Source: an uncultured bacterium (GTDB lineage Bacteria; Bacillota; Clostridia; Lachnospirales; Lachnospiraceae). Taken from it: 9,448 nt of DNA. Shown here piece after piece: positions 1-7,021 of this stretch; positions within the stretch are counted from its first letter, which is position 1; every line of letters begins with the position of its first letter. Both the position numbers and the translations under genes were made by a program. The notes below the pieces were generated by a model that worked only from the letters and a program-made list of their open reading frames with translations, searched no databases and was not told where the DNA came from. The stretch spans positions 1 to 9,448 of the forward strand of contig CAMBUC010000065.1 of the NCBI GenBank assembly GCA_945871045.1, given 5' to 3'.

Positions 1-545
1 GGATATGGATAGGTTCCCATCTCCAGCATCCGCACATCGTGATTTGCTTCTAACAATAATACATGAACACCCTGCAGTTTGTCTATCAAATAATTATCAT
101 ATTTTCCAAGATCAGTCACAACTGCTGCCGAACGGCCTTCATGATGTACGATATACATCACCGGATCGGCGGCGTCATGGGATACCCGGATCGGTTCGAT
201 GGACAGATCCCCGATCGTCAGAGACTCATCCGGATGGATCACATGAAACAGCCCTTTATCTATGTTTCCTACCGACGAACACGACTGGATGGCCCGGATC
301 GTCTTTTCCGTTGCATAGATCGGCAATCCATGACGTCTTGCCATGACGCCGATCCCCTGTATATGATCCGCATGCTCATGGGAGACAAAAATGCCACCCA
401 CTTCCTCCGGCTTCACGCCAAGTTGTTCCAGCCCCTCACGGATCCGCTTTCCGCTGATGCCGGCATCGATCAGGATATGGTGATTCTCTGATCCTGCAAA
501 AATGCAATTTCCACTGCTTCCGCTTGCTATACTACACAATCTCAT
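1..545 (-). CDS. YycJ/WalJ-type MBL-fold metallo-hydrolase, C-terminus cut by window edge
   Basis: This is the N-terminal 181 codons of a metallo-beta-lactamase-fold hydrolase; the frame stays open to the left edge, so the rest of the protein (family members are about 260 aa) lies outside. The metal-binding motif SHEHADH is at residues 55-61 (H56, H58, D60, H61), with further likely ligands H123 (in VSHDA) and D145 (in VTDLG). The motif LLLEANHD at 163-170 followed by a GTYPYP segment is typical of the YycJ/WalJ branch. In Bacillus and Streptococcus this protein is encoded with the WalRK cell-wall two-component system and has been linked to DNA repair or cell-wall and division timing; its true substrate is unsettled. 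Here it is the last visible gene of the polA operon instead, starting 10 nt after the FtsA-like gene. The ATG at 543-545 is preceded by an AGAGGCGG ribosome binding site. Confidence 0.93.
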   Translation of the reverse strand, partial: MRLCSIASGSSGNCIFAGSENHHILIDAGISGKRIREGLEQLGVKPEEVGGIFVSHEHADHIQGIGVMARRHGLPIYATEKTIRAIQSCSSVGNIDKGLFHVIHPDESLTIGDLSIEPIRVSHDAADPVMYIVHHEGRSAAVVTDLGKYDNYLIDKLQGVHVLLLEANHDVRMLEMGTYPY

Positions 546-555
546 GTTTCCGCCT

Positions 556-2718
556 CTAACTTTCTTCCCAGCGGATCACGATCTCATCACCCTCTTCCAG
601 CGTCTGGGTGTAGAACGCATTCTTATCATTTACCATGGTAATGATCGCCCGTCCTCTGGAATCAGACAGATCAAAATCAATGTAGTCAAAAACATCTATA
701 AAGACATATTCTGCTTTTCCCTGCATCACGATCAATTCGCCGTTCACAAATACACTCCGCTCGATGGGTTCCTTCGGCGCTTCTTCCGGTTCCCCGTCCG
801 GCGTGCCTTCGGTTCCACCTTCAGCAGTCGTGGCAGGTTCCTGCAGGGTTTCCCCGGCAAGTTCCGTGGGCGCAACCGACTCCTCTGAACGTTCTGTTTC
901 TACTGCTGCGACTTCGGAAGTGTCCTCCCGCATATCTTCTTTTGCGGTGCGATATGCAAGTACCGCCCAGTCCACACTAAAATTCTCATAAATCTGCGCA
1001 TCCATCGTTTCTACCCGGTTATTTACAAGCACATCCTGATCCGGATCGATCTCCACATCCATAAATTCCGCAAGCTGCGCAACTGTATAGTAATTACGGA
1101 CTTCGATCCGGTCTCCGTCCTGTACCTGATAGGTGGGCGGCTCTAATTTTTCATTGACCTGAACAAATCTGGGACAGGTCACCATTTTATGATTAACTTC
1201 AAAGGAAATCGTGGATGAAGTGTACTCCTCTAAACGTTCGATCGTATACACTGCATCTTCTCCAACGGTGGAAGGAATGATCTCGATCTCACAATTCGGC
1301 TCCAGCGGCGTATTGATATTTACCTCTCTGCCGTTTAACCGGACAAGAGATGATTCGCCGGCTTCTCCGCGGATCATACGCTGCTTTCCGTTTACGGTAA
1401 AGTTGATTGCCTGACCACGGCGGGGGAACAGATACTCATTGGGAAAGCCTGCCTGAAGCGCTGCATCTACGATGGTCAGCCTGTTATTGTCGTATAACTT
1501 TATGCGCTCGCCATTGAATCTTACCATGATAAAATTATTTTTCTGATCATAGTAATTCAAACAGATGCCGATGGGGGTTACGATCAACGGATCTTTTTCA
1601 ATATCCGGCTGCAAAAAATTAACTGATTTTAATACTTCCTGTCCGCGTAAAGCAACACGCTCCGAAGCGATCTCCAGTTCCTCTGACAGACGTTCCACAA
1701 AACCATGTACTTTTCCGCCTCCGCCAACGACAAATGTTGCGCTGACCGTTTTTCCGCCATTCAGATCGATGATCTTCTCGGCAACACCCTTTGCCAGTTT
1801 ATCGACAACGGGAGCGACCAATTCCCACACTTCCTTGGAGGGAATCCGGTGGGTAATGCTCATGATATCTTCAAACTCTACCTCATTATCCACCGTGGAA
1901 GCACGTTTGATGTGCTCCGCCATATTAAAATCTACCAGATAATGCTGCACGATCACCTCTGTGATCTCGTCTCCCGCATAGGGGATCATGCCATAGGCAA
2001 TAATGCTTCCGTCCTTCGTGATACAAATATCGGAAGTGCCTGCGCCCACATCCACAAGGGCGATATTTAACATCCGGAAATTCTGGGGGATCGCTACATT
2101 GATCGCTGCAATAGGCTCCAATGTAAGATTCGCAACTTCCAGATCTGCGATGGCAACTGCAGAATACAAACCGTCCACAACATCTTCCGGTAAAAACGTA
2201 ACAATGATATCCAAAGAGATCACTTCTGCCTTGTGTCCCTCAAGATTGGAATACACTTCGTCATTGATATAATATTTGACAACGGAATATCCTACGCAAT
2301 AAAAACGATATTTTGTGTCGTTCTGCTCGCGCAAAATATTCTGCGCCTGCTCCACACCCAGCAGTTCCAATGTATGGATCATCTCATTGGTAACCACCGT
2401 TTCTTCCGGTAATTCATAATCCACATGAGTAGTTACCGTCTTTAAAACACGACCAGCCGCTGCAATACAGACATCTGTTAATGGTTGCTCGATCATCTCC
2501 TCCAGTTTTGCTTTTACAACCTGTATGGTCTTTCCGACTTTTCCGATATCATGGATCTGCCCATCCAGCATCGCGCGGGTTCCATGTTCCATACAATACA
2601 TCGCAACCACATTAAACGTCTCATTGTCATCCCGATAACCGACTGTACCGATCACATTGCGCGTTCCGATATCCAGGCCAAAAACCAGTCTGCTTTTATC
2701 CTCTCTGCGTGCGTCCAT
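556..2718 (-). CDS. FtsA/PilM-like actin-fold ATPase with C-terminal extension
   Basis: A 720-residue protein whose first ~390 residues carry the actin/Hsp70-type nucleotide site: phosphate-1 loop GLDIGTRN (14-21), phosphate-2 loop LVDVGAGTSD (221-230), and adenosine loop VVGGGGKVHG (330-339). The arrangement matches FtsA and PilM, with an SHS2-type insertion expected around residues 90-200. FtsA itself is about 420 aa and ends in a membrane-binding amphipathic helix; this protein instead continues for 330 residues. The extension has beta-rich segments at about 437-482 and 503-545, an acidic low-complexity linker at about 597-653 (rich in E, T, P, G, A), and a final compact beta-rich domain at 654-720. 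I see no transmembrane segment. The ATG at 2716-2718 has GAGGAG 8 nt upstream and overlaps the end of coaE by 23 nt, suggesting translational coupling. Such proteins are usually labelled 'cell division protein FtsA', but the divisome role is unproven. The architecture call is by motif reading only. Confidence 0.88.
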   Translation of the reverse strand: MDARREDKSRLVFGLDIGTRNVIGTVGYRDDNETFNVVAMYCMEHGTRAMLDGQIHDIGKVGKTIQVVKAKLEEMIEQPLTDVCIAAAGRVLKTVTTHVDYELPEETVVTNEMIHTLELLGVEQAQNILREQNDTKYRFYCVGYSVVKYYINDEVYSNLEGHKAEVISLDIIVTFLPEDVVDGLYSAVAIADLEVANLTLEPIAAINVAIPQNFRMLNIALVDVGAGTSDICITKDGSIIAYGMIPYAGDEITEVIVQHYLVDFNMAEHIKRASTVDNEVEFEDIMSITHRIPSKEVWELVAPVVDKLAKGVAEKIIDLNGGKTVSATFVVGGGGKVHGFVERLSEELEIASERVALRGQEVLKSVNFLQPDIEKDPLIVTPIGICLNYYDQKNNFIMVRFNGERIKLYDNNRLTIVDAALQAGFPNEYLFPRRGQAINFTVNGKQRMIRGEAGESSLVRLNGREVNINTPLEPNCEIEIIPSTVGEDAVYTIERLEEYTSSTISFEVNHKMVTCPRFVQVNEKLEPPTYQVQDGDRIEVRNYYTVAQLAEFMDVEIDPDQDVLVNNRVETMDAQIYENFSVDWAVLAYRTAKEDMREDTSEVAAVETERSEESVAPTELAGETLQEPATTAEGGTEGTPDGEPEEAPKEPIERSVFVNGELIVMQGKAEYVFIDVFDYIDFDLSDSRGRAIITMVNDKNAFYTQTLEEGDEIVIRWEES

Positions 2719-3322
2719 TTAGTTTCTCCTCACTCTTGTATAGTTGATTGATCTGTTCTAATACGTAAGCTTCATCCTTGTCATTATCGATCACCCGGCA
2801 GCAGTACTTCCGGTATGTTTCCTCTGAAAGCTGTGCGGAAAAGATCTGTGCTACCTTTTCTTCACTATAACCGCGATCTGCCATCAAACGCTTTTTCCGG
2901 GTCTGCTCGGATGCATATACATACCACAATTCATCACAAAGTGTATCATAATGATCCTCGATCAGCAGTGCCGCCTCCAGGATCACGTATTCATAATATC
3001 CCTTCTGACGCTCCTTTTCTACTTCACCGAGAATGTAGGTTTTCACAGCGGGATGAACGATGCCATTTAGTATACTCCGTTTTTCAGCATCTGAAAAGAG
3101 TAATTGTGCCAGTTTCGGACGATGAATGCTGCCATCCTCCCGCCAGATATCATCCTTTCCAAACGCCTCATGCAGTTTTTTGTAACAGGGTGTTCCCGGC
3201 TCCATCTGCTCATGGGCAATCTCATCCGCAATGAGGATCCGCACTCTATACCTCTGTTTCATTGCTTTTAAAACCGTTGTTTTTCCGGCTCCCACACCAC
3301 CGGTCAAACCAATAAATTTCAT
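2696..3322 (-). CDS. coaE: Dephospho-CoA kinase CoaE
   Basis: This cytoplasmic enzyme phosphorylates the 3'-hydroxyl of the ribose of dephospho-CoA with ATP, the last step of coenzyme A synthesis. The 208-residue length is normal for the family. The Walker A P-loop GGVGAGKT is at residues 8-15 right after the MKFIGLTG start, the catalytic/substrate Asp region IADEIAH is at 31-37, the conserved HP pair is at 90-91, the LEAALL strand at 115-120 matches the CoA-domain hinge, and RKKRLMADRGYSEE at 142-155 forms the lid region. The ATG at 3320-3322 has GGAG about 10 nt upstream. The gene sits 36 nt after polA and overlaps the next gene by 23 nt. The polA-coaE neighbourhood is common in Firmicutes, where coaE often follows polA (and mutM). 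Confidence 0.98.
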   Translation of the reverse strand: MKFIGLTGGVGAGKTTVLKAMKQRYRVRILIADEIAHEQMEPGTPCYKKLHEAFGKDDIWREDGSIHRPKLAQLLFSDAEKRSILNGIVHPAVKTYILGEVEKERQKGYYEYVILEAALLIEDHYDTLCDELWYVYASEQTRKKRLMADRGYSEEKVAQIFSAQLSEETYRKYCCRVIDNDKDEAYVLEQINQLYKSEEKLNGRTQRG

Positions 3323-3358
3323 AACTGCCTGCTCCTATCTCCTGGTATCCTACACAAT

Positions 3359-6013
3359 CTACTTTGCTTCGTACCAATTATTTCCACTATGCATATCAAT
3401 CTCAAGCGCCACTTGCAGTGAAGCCGCATGCTGCATTTCCTCTGAAAGAACCGCTTCCACCTGTGGCTGCTCTGATCTAAGGGTTTCAACCAGAAGTTCA
3501 TCGTGCACCTGAAGGATCAGTCTGGAAGATAAACCTTCTTTCGCCAGACGGTCATGCACCCGTATCATGGCGATTTTTATGATATCAGCCGCAGTTCCCT
3601 GAATGGGTGAGTTCATTGCCACACGCTCCCCGAAATTCCGCTGCATAAAATTGCTGGAAGAAAGTTCCGGTACCGGACGGCGTCTGCCAAACAAAGTCGT
3701 TGCATATCCGGTTGTTTTCGCCTGTTCTACCATCTGATCCAAAAACTCCTTGATCTTTGGATAGGTGGCAAAATACTGCTTGATATATTCTGCTGCTTCC
3801 TGTCTGGTGATTCCGAGATCCTCACCAAGCCCAAAAGAACTGATTCCGTATACAATACCAAAATTCACAGCCTTTGCATTTCTTCTCTGCAGGTCGGTCA
3901 CTTCGTCAAAGGGAATATGAAATACCTGCGAGGCTGTGATCCGGTGAATATCCTGTGCCTGACGATAGGCATCGATCAACGTCTGATCTCCGGACATATG
4001 GGCTAACACACGTAACTCGATCTGTGAATAATCCGCATCTAAAAATACCGCATCCTCCTTCGGCAAAAATACCTTTCGGATCAAACGCCCCAGTTCCATA
4101 CGGATCGGAATATTTTGAAGATTTGGTTCCGTACTGCTGATACGCCCGGTGGCTGTGATCGTCTGGTTAAAAGTAGAACGGATTCTTCCATCTTCCTCTA
4201 TGCATCCGGCCAATCCATCCGCATAGGTAGATTTTAATTTTGTCAACTGTCTGTATTCTAAGATCTGGGCAACGATCGGATAGTCCGGTGCCAGTTTGTC
4301 CAACACATCAGCCGCCGTGGAATAACCGGTCTTCGTCTTCTTACCGTTGGGCAGCTGTAACTTTTCAAATAAGATCACACCAAGTTGTTTGGGCGAGTTG
4401 ATATTAAACTGCTCCCCCGCCGAATCATAGATCTCCTGCTCCAACTGGGTGATCCGCACGGATAACTCATCGCCGTAGGTCTTCAATGCACTTGCATCCG
4501 CACGGATACCGGCAATCTCCATATCTGCAAGAACAAACAAAAGGGGCCGTTCGATCTCTTCATACAGTTCTTTCATGCCCTGTTCCTGTAACAGATCCGC
4601 CATCGGTTCATAAGCATCACAAATCGTTGCCAGATAAAAACCGATCCATTTCAAAAACGCCTCCGAAACCTCCTCATCGGCCATCGCTTTTTTGACCGAC
4701 CGTTTGTCAAGAAGATCCGCTCCCGTCGGATACATCCGATTCAGATAATCCTTTGCCAGATCTTCGTATACATACTCATGTTTTAACGGGTTGAGCAGAT
4801 ACTCCATCAATTCCAGATCATCAAACTGCGTCCTTCGCGAAGGATCAAACCCACTGGGATACAGCAGTTTGATCTGGCTTTTTAACTCCATGGTTTTCAT
4901 GTGTTTGCCGGCGTCTACCAGTCCACGCACGGCATCGGATAAAACATCCGGAGTGAGTTCGCCCCCGACCGGCATCCAGTACACCTGCTGTGTGCAGTCG
5001 CACACAGCCAGTCCTAAAACATCCGCTTTTTCGACAAAAAGTTTCAGCGCAATATCCTGATTCAGACCGGCCAGCGCCCCCTTTGCCTCATCTACCGTTT
5101 TACAAACATGAACTTCGATCTGCTGCTCGTCTTCTTCCTTCTGTCCGGTTGTAAAACGCCCCAGTATATTTTTAAACTCCAATTCCCGGCAAAGCGCATA
5201 GGCTTCAGGCGTAAACAGATCCGGTAATCTTGCATCCGAAAGCGAATAGGAAATCTCACAATCCAATTTGATCGTTGCAAGCACTTTACTAAGCTGCGCC
5301 ATTTCATAATTGGCCCGCAGCGCTTCCCTTACCCTCGTCTGCTTGATCTCCTCAATATGCGCATAGGCATCCTCGATACAGTGATACTCCGCGATGAGTT
5401 TTGTTGCTCCCTTTTCTCCGATCCCGGCAACACCCGGGATATTATCCGAGGAATCACCCATCAGCGCCTTCACATCGATGAACTCTTTGGGCGTCACCTG
5501 ATAACGCTCTTTTACATCCGATGCATAGTAATCCTCCACCTCCGTACCTGTTTTTTTCGTCTTCGGGATACGGATCTTGATGTGATCGGTGGCCAGCTGC
5601 AAGAGATCCCGGTCGCCGGAGACAATCGATACATCCAGTCCTTGTGCCTCTGCCAGATGGGAGATCGTACCAAGCAGGTCATCTGCTTCCAGCCCGGCCT
5701 GTTCCACGATCGTCACACCCATGGCTGTAAGCATCTGCTTCATGAGGGGAACCTGCTCCTTTAACTCCGGTAGCATCGGCTTTCTTGTTCCTTTATACGC
5801 ATCAAACATTTTGTGGCGGAAAGTAGGGGCACTCACATCAAAAGCCACGGTCAGATACTGCGGTTTTTCCTCATCAAGTATCTTAAACATAATATTCAAA
5901 AAGCCGTAAATCGCGTTTGTATGCTGACCTTTTGCATTGGTCAGATCCGGCACTCCGTAAAATGCGCGGTTTAATATGCTGTGTCCGTCGATCAAGACGA
6001 TTTTTTCTCTCAT
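3359..6013 (-). CDS. polA: DNA polymerase I
   Basis: A complete 884-residue family A DNA polymerase that fills gaps and removes RNA primers in replication and repair. The N-terminal 5'-3' flap nuclease (about 1-290) has its metal-binding acids: D9, D59, E109/D111/D112 (in LEADDLLG), D134/D136 (in SGDRDLLQL), and D187/D190 (in GDSSDNIPG, followed by the helix-hairpin-helix GVAGIGEKGATKL). The central domain (about 295-465) has the place of a 3'-5' proofreading exonuclease but lacks the recognisable D-x-E motif, so proofreading is probably lost, as in Bacillus stearothermophilus and Taq enzymes. The polymerase domain shows motif A DADYSQIELR (659-668), motif B RRNAKAVNFGIVYG (710-723) and motif C QVHDELL (835-841). 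The ATG at 6011-6013 lies 2 nt after the thioesterase stop, and its GAGG ribosome binding site lies inside that gene's last codons. Confidence 0.99.
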   Translation of the reverse strand: MREKIVLIDGHSILNRAFYGVPDLTNAKGQHTNAIYGFLNIMFKILDEEKPQYLTVAFDVSAPTFRHKMFDAYKGTRKPMLPELKEQVPLMKQMLTAMGVTIVEQAGLEADDLLGTISHLAEAQGLDVSIVSGDRDLLQLATDHIKIRIPKTKKTGTEVEDYYASDVKERYQVTPKEFIDVKALMGDSSDNIPGVAGIGEKGATKLIAEYHCIEDAYAHIEEIKQTRVREALRANYEMAQLSKVLATIKLDCEISYSLSDARLPDLFTPEAYALCRELEFKNILGRFTTGQKEEDEQQIEVHVCKTVDEAKGALAGLNQDIALKLFVEKADVLGLAVCDCTQQVYWMPVGGELTPDVLSDAVRGLVDAGKHMKTMELKSQIKLLYPSGFDPSRRTQFDDLELMEYLLNPLKHEYVYEDLAKDYLNRMYPTGADLLDKRSVKKAMADEEVSEAFLKWIGFYLATICDAYEPMADLLQEQGMKELYEEIERPLLFVLADMEIAGIRADASALKTYGDELSVRITQLEQEIYDSAGEQFNINSPKQLGVILFEKLQLPNGKKTKTGYSTAADVLDKLAPDYPIVAQILEYRQLTKLKSTYADGLAGCIEEDGRIRSTFNQTITATGRISSTEPNLQNIPIRMELGRLIRKVFLPKEDAVFLDADYSQIELRVLAHMSGDQTLIDAYRQAQDIHRITASQVFHIPFDEVTDLQRRNAKAVNFGIVYGISSFGLGEDLGITRQEAAEYIKQYFATYPKIKEFLDQMVEQAKTTGYATTLFGRRRPVPELSSSNFMQRNFGERVAMNSPIQGTAADIIKIAMIRVHDRLAKEGLSSRLILQVHDELLVETLRSEQPQVEAVLSEEMQHAASLQVALEIDMHSGNNWYEAK

Positions 6014-6015
6014 AA

Positions 6016-6474
6016 CTATTCATCCTCAACCAGCGTGAAAAATTTTGTATCTATTTCCGGATAAGAACGTTTCAATGACAAAGGCTTTCCTGACATTGTG
6101 AGGAAACAATGACTGCTCTGTGCGATGGCACGCAACTCGCCGGTCGCCTGATCCGTCATCTGATACACGACTTTTAATTTCACACCGTTATAACTCTCTA
6201 CCTTTGCATCGATCACTACAGTATCCCCGAAACGAACCATGCTCTTGTACTCGCAATTGACAGAAATAACGGGACTGATGATCTCCAATTCTTCCATCTT
6301 ATCATATCCGAATCCCATCTGCTCCATCATATCCATCCGCGCTTCTTCCATCCAGCGGATATAATTTGAGTGGTGTACAATGCGCATCTGATCCGTCTCA
6401 TAATACTTCACATGATGCTCATAGGGTTTTAATTTGATCTTTTCCGGTTTGTAAACGTCAACTCTTGTGTCCAT
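6016..6474 (-). CDS. Hotdog-fold acyl-CoA thioesterase (YbgC/4HBT type)
   Basis: A 152-residue protein of the 4-hydroxybenzoyl-CoA thioesterase / YbgC family, single-domain hotdog-fold enzymes that hydrolyse acyl-CoA thioesters. The family signature is the stretch YYETDQMRIVHHSNYIRWME (24-43): D28 stands at the position of the catalytic Asp, followed by the conserved H and NY, at the start of the long central helix. I chose the ATG at 6472-6474 because AAGAAGG lies 8 nt upstream; an in-frame GTG at 6499-6501 would add nine residues but has no ribosome binding site and a non-conserved tail. It is the first gene of the operon, ending 2 nt before polA. The acyl substrate cannot be told from sequence. 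Its linkage to coaE may reflect CoA turnover, but this is only an inference from position. Confidence 0.9.
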   Translation of the reverse strand: MDTRVDVYKPEKIKLKPYEHHVKYYETDQMRIVHHSNYIRWMEEARMDMMEQMGFGYDKMEELEIISPVISVNCEYKSMVRFGDTVVIDAKVESYNGVKLKVVYQMTDQATGELRAIAQSSHCFLTMSGKPLSLKRSYPEIDTKFFTLVEDE

Positions 6475-6482
6475 ACGAAAAA

Positions 6483-6489
6483 CCTTCTT
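6483..6489 (-). promoter_or_regulatory. Ribosome binding site deciding the thioesterase start
   Basis: On the minus strand this reads AAGAAGG, 8 nt before the ATG at 6472-6474. It lies downstream of the alternative GTG at 6499-6501, so it argues against that longer start. Confidence 0.75.
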
Positions 6490-6509
6490 TCTAAAATACA
6501 CATAAAATT

Positions 6510-6553
6510 AAAAAATGAATTCTGTATAGCACAACATAACTATACAGAATCCA
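6510..6553 (-). terminator. Intrinsic terminator of the small upstream gene, overlapping the operon start region
   Basis: Reading the minus strand, bases 6553-6540 pair with 6529-6516 over 14 bp. The inner 11 bp (ATTCTGTATAG and its exact complement) are perfect, and the outer three pairs include one G-U. A 10-nt loop separates the arms, and six U (6515-6510) follow directly. This fits a rho-independent terminator for the 34-codon gene ending at 6619. The stem is AT-rich, so efficiency may be moderate. The same inverted repeat overlaps the predicted start site of the thioesterase operon, so an operator role is an alternative. Confidence 0.65.
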
Positions 6554-6581
6554 TTATCTCATACCATATATAGAATTTCAA
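6553..6581 (-). promoter_or_regulatory. Predicted sigma-A promoter of the thioesterase-polA-coaE operon
   Basis: On the minus strand TTGAAA (6581-6576) is followed by a 17-bp spacer and GATAAT (6558-6553): five of six consensus bases in each box with ideal spacing. Transcription would start near 6546, about 70 nt before the thioesterase ATG. It is the best promoter match I found upstream of the operon. The start would fall inside the first arm of the terminator hairpin, so transcripts begun here would lack several bases of that arm and escape termination. Confidence 0.65.
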
Positions 6582-6618
6582 CCACTCACTTTTAATATTC
6601 TTCTGCCCTTTGGACGGT

Positions 6619-6723
6619 TTACATGTTTTCCATATATTCAAAATAATCTTCCTCTCCGGCAAAAAGCATATAACTTCCTTCTACATATCCCATATATCCA
6701 CCATCAACAAAATATCCTTTCAT
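6619..6723 (-). CDS. Small acidic Tyr/Gly-rich protein, 34 aa, unknown function
   Basis: A 34-codon gene ending with TAA at 6619-6621. The case for translation is a full AGGAGG Shine-Dalgarno (6738-6733) 9 nt before the ATG at 6721-6723. The product starts MKGYFVDGGYMGYVEGSYML and continues to ...YFEYMENM: six Tyr, six Gly, seven acidic residues, one Lys, no Cys. Residues 5-11 (FVDGGYM) and 13-19 (YVEGSYM) are a degenerate tandem repeat with period 8, suggesting a small beta-hairpin. There is no signal peptide or membrane segment. A longer in-frame version from a GTG at 6865-6867 lacks a ribosome binding site, and its extra 48 residues have no clear features. The gene lies alone between the polA operon and the divergent fhs leader; I found no convincing promoter of its own. 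I do not recognise a function. Confidence 0.6.
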   Translation of the reverse strand: MKGYFVDGGYMGYVEGSYMLFAGEEDYFEYMENM

Positions 6724-6876
6724 TCCGTTCTTCCTCCTTCTATTATCATTGTATTCAAATGAAAGTTCCCTCGCTTTACGCAATTCCATCTTACAAAAAA
6801 CAAAGTCCAATAAACAGGACAGAAGAAGTCCATCCCCAGAAGATACATGCAATTTCATTTTTCTCACAAAACACTC
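6724..6876. other. Spacer between the 34-aa gene and the fhs promoter
   Basis: About 150 bases between divergent units. Apart from the small gene's ribosome binding site I see no supported gene or RNA. A minus-strand frame is open here (from GTG 6865-6867) but lacks a ribosome binding site. GATAAT and TACAAT boxes near 6743-6756 on the minus strand lack a matching -35 box. Confidence 0.4.
6733..6738 (-). promoter_or_regulatory. Consensus Shine-Dalgarno of the 34-aa gene
   Basis: The minus strand reads AGGAGG within GAAGGAGGAA, 9 nt before the ATG at 6721-6723. It is the most complete Shine-Dalgarno in the window and is the main evidence that the short start, not the upstream GTG, is used. 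Confidence 0.75.
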
Positions 6877-6904
6877 TTGACATCCTTACCGAAAATATGA
6901 TAAT
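6877..6904 (+). promoter_or_regulatory. fhs: Predicted sigma-A promoter of fhs
   Basis: TTGACA (6877-6882, perfect -35), a 16-bp spacer and GATAAT (6899-6904, five of six). The predicted start near 6911 falls just before the first paired base of the riboswitch (6914), as expected when an aptamer sits at the very 5' end of the mRNA. Confidence 0.8.
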
Positions 6905-6910
6905 TCTAAT

Positions 6911-6984
6911 ATACAGTCACTGACGGATGCGTGAATTGACACGGTGTGACTGGATATATTTTTATTGCCGACCGTCTGGGCAGC
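6911..6984 (+). ncRNA. ZTP riboswitch (pfl motif) in the fhs leader
   Basis: The 3' conserved block GCCGACCGTCTGGGC (6967-6981) is the hallmark of the ZTP/pfl aptamer, and ACTGACGGA (6919-6927) matches the 5' block. Stem P1 pairs CAGTCAC (6914-6920) with GTGACTG (6946-6952), P2 pairs CGTG (6930-6933) with CACG (6940-6943), the pseudoknot pairs GACGG (6922-6926) with CCGTC (6972-6976), and P4 pairs GCC (6967-6969) with GGC (6979-6981). The class is known to bind ZMP/ZTP (AICAR nucleotides), which accumulate when 10-formyl-THF is too scarce for purine synthesis, and to turn on folate one-carbon genes such as fhs. Its place directly upstream of fhs fits. The connecting loop between P1 and P4 is U-rich (6954-6966). 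Confidence 0.96.
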
Positions 6985-7021
6985 TTTTCAATGGTGATGT
7001 TTTGAAAAGTTGCCCTTTTTT
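6978..7021 (+). terminator. Riboswitch-controlled intrinsic terminator of fhs
   Basis: Bases 6978-6991 pair with 7002-7015 over 14 bp (one G-U at 6983/7010), with a 10-nt loop (6992-7001) and six U (7016-7021). The ascending arm begins with the GGGC that is also the 3' strand of aptamer stem P4, next to the pseudoknot strand. Ligand-bound aptamer and terminator are therefore mutually exclusive. This is the expression platform of an ON switch: ZTP present, terminator blocked, fhs transcribed. Confidence 0.93.

Noticed and set aside
764..991. Plus-strand Ser-rich open frame opposite the FtsA-like linker
   Set aside because: It mirrors the low-complexity acidic linker of the minus-strand gene; Ser-rich composition is what its antisense gives.
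6795..6825. Possible short hairpin (GTCC/GGAC) followed by T-rich sequence on the minus strand
   Set aside because: The stem is only 4 bp and lies just upstream of the small gene, so it is too weak to call a terminator.
6619..6867. Longer 82-codon version of the small protein starting at GTG 6865-6867
   Set aside because: There is no ribosome binding site before the GTG, while an ideal AGGAGG lies before the internal ATG at 6723.
6911..6984. THF riboswitch as the fhs leader aptamer
   Set aside because: The CCGACCGTCTGGGC block and pseudoknot pairing are those of the ZTP class; the THF aptamer conserved core is not seen.
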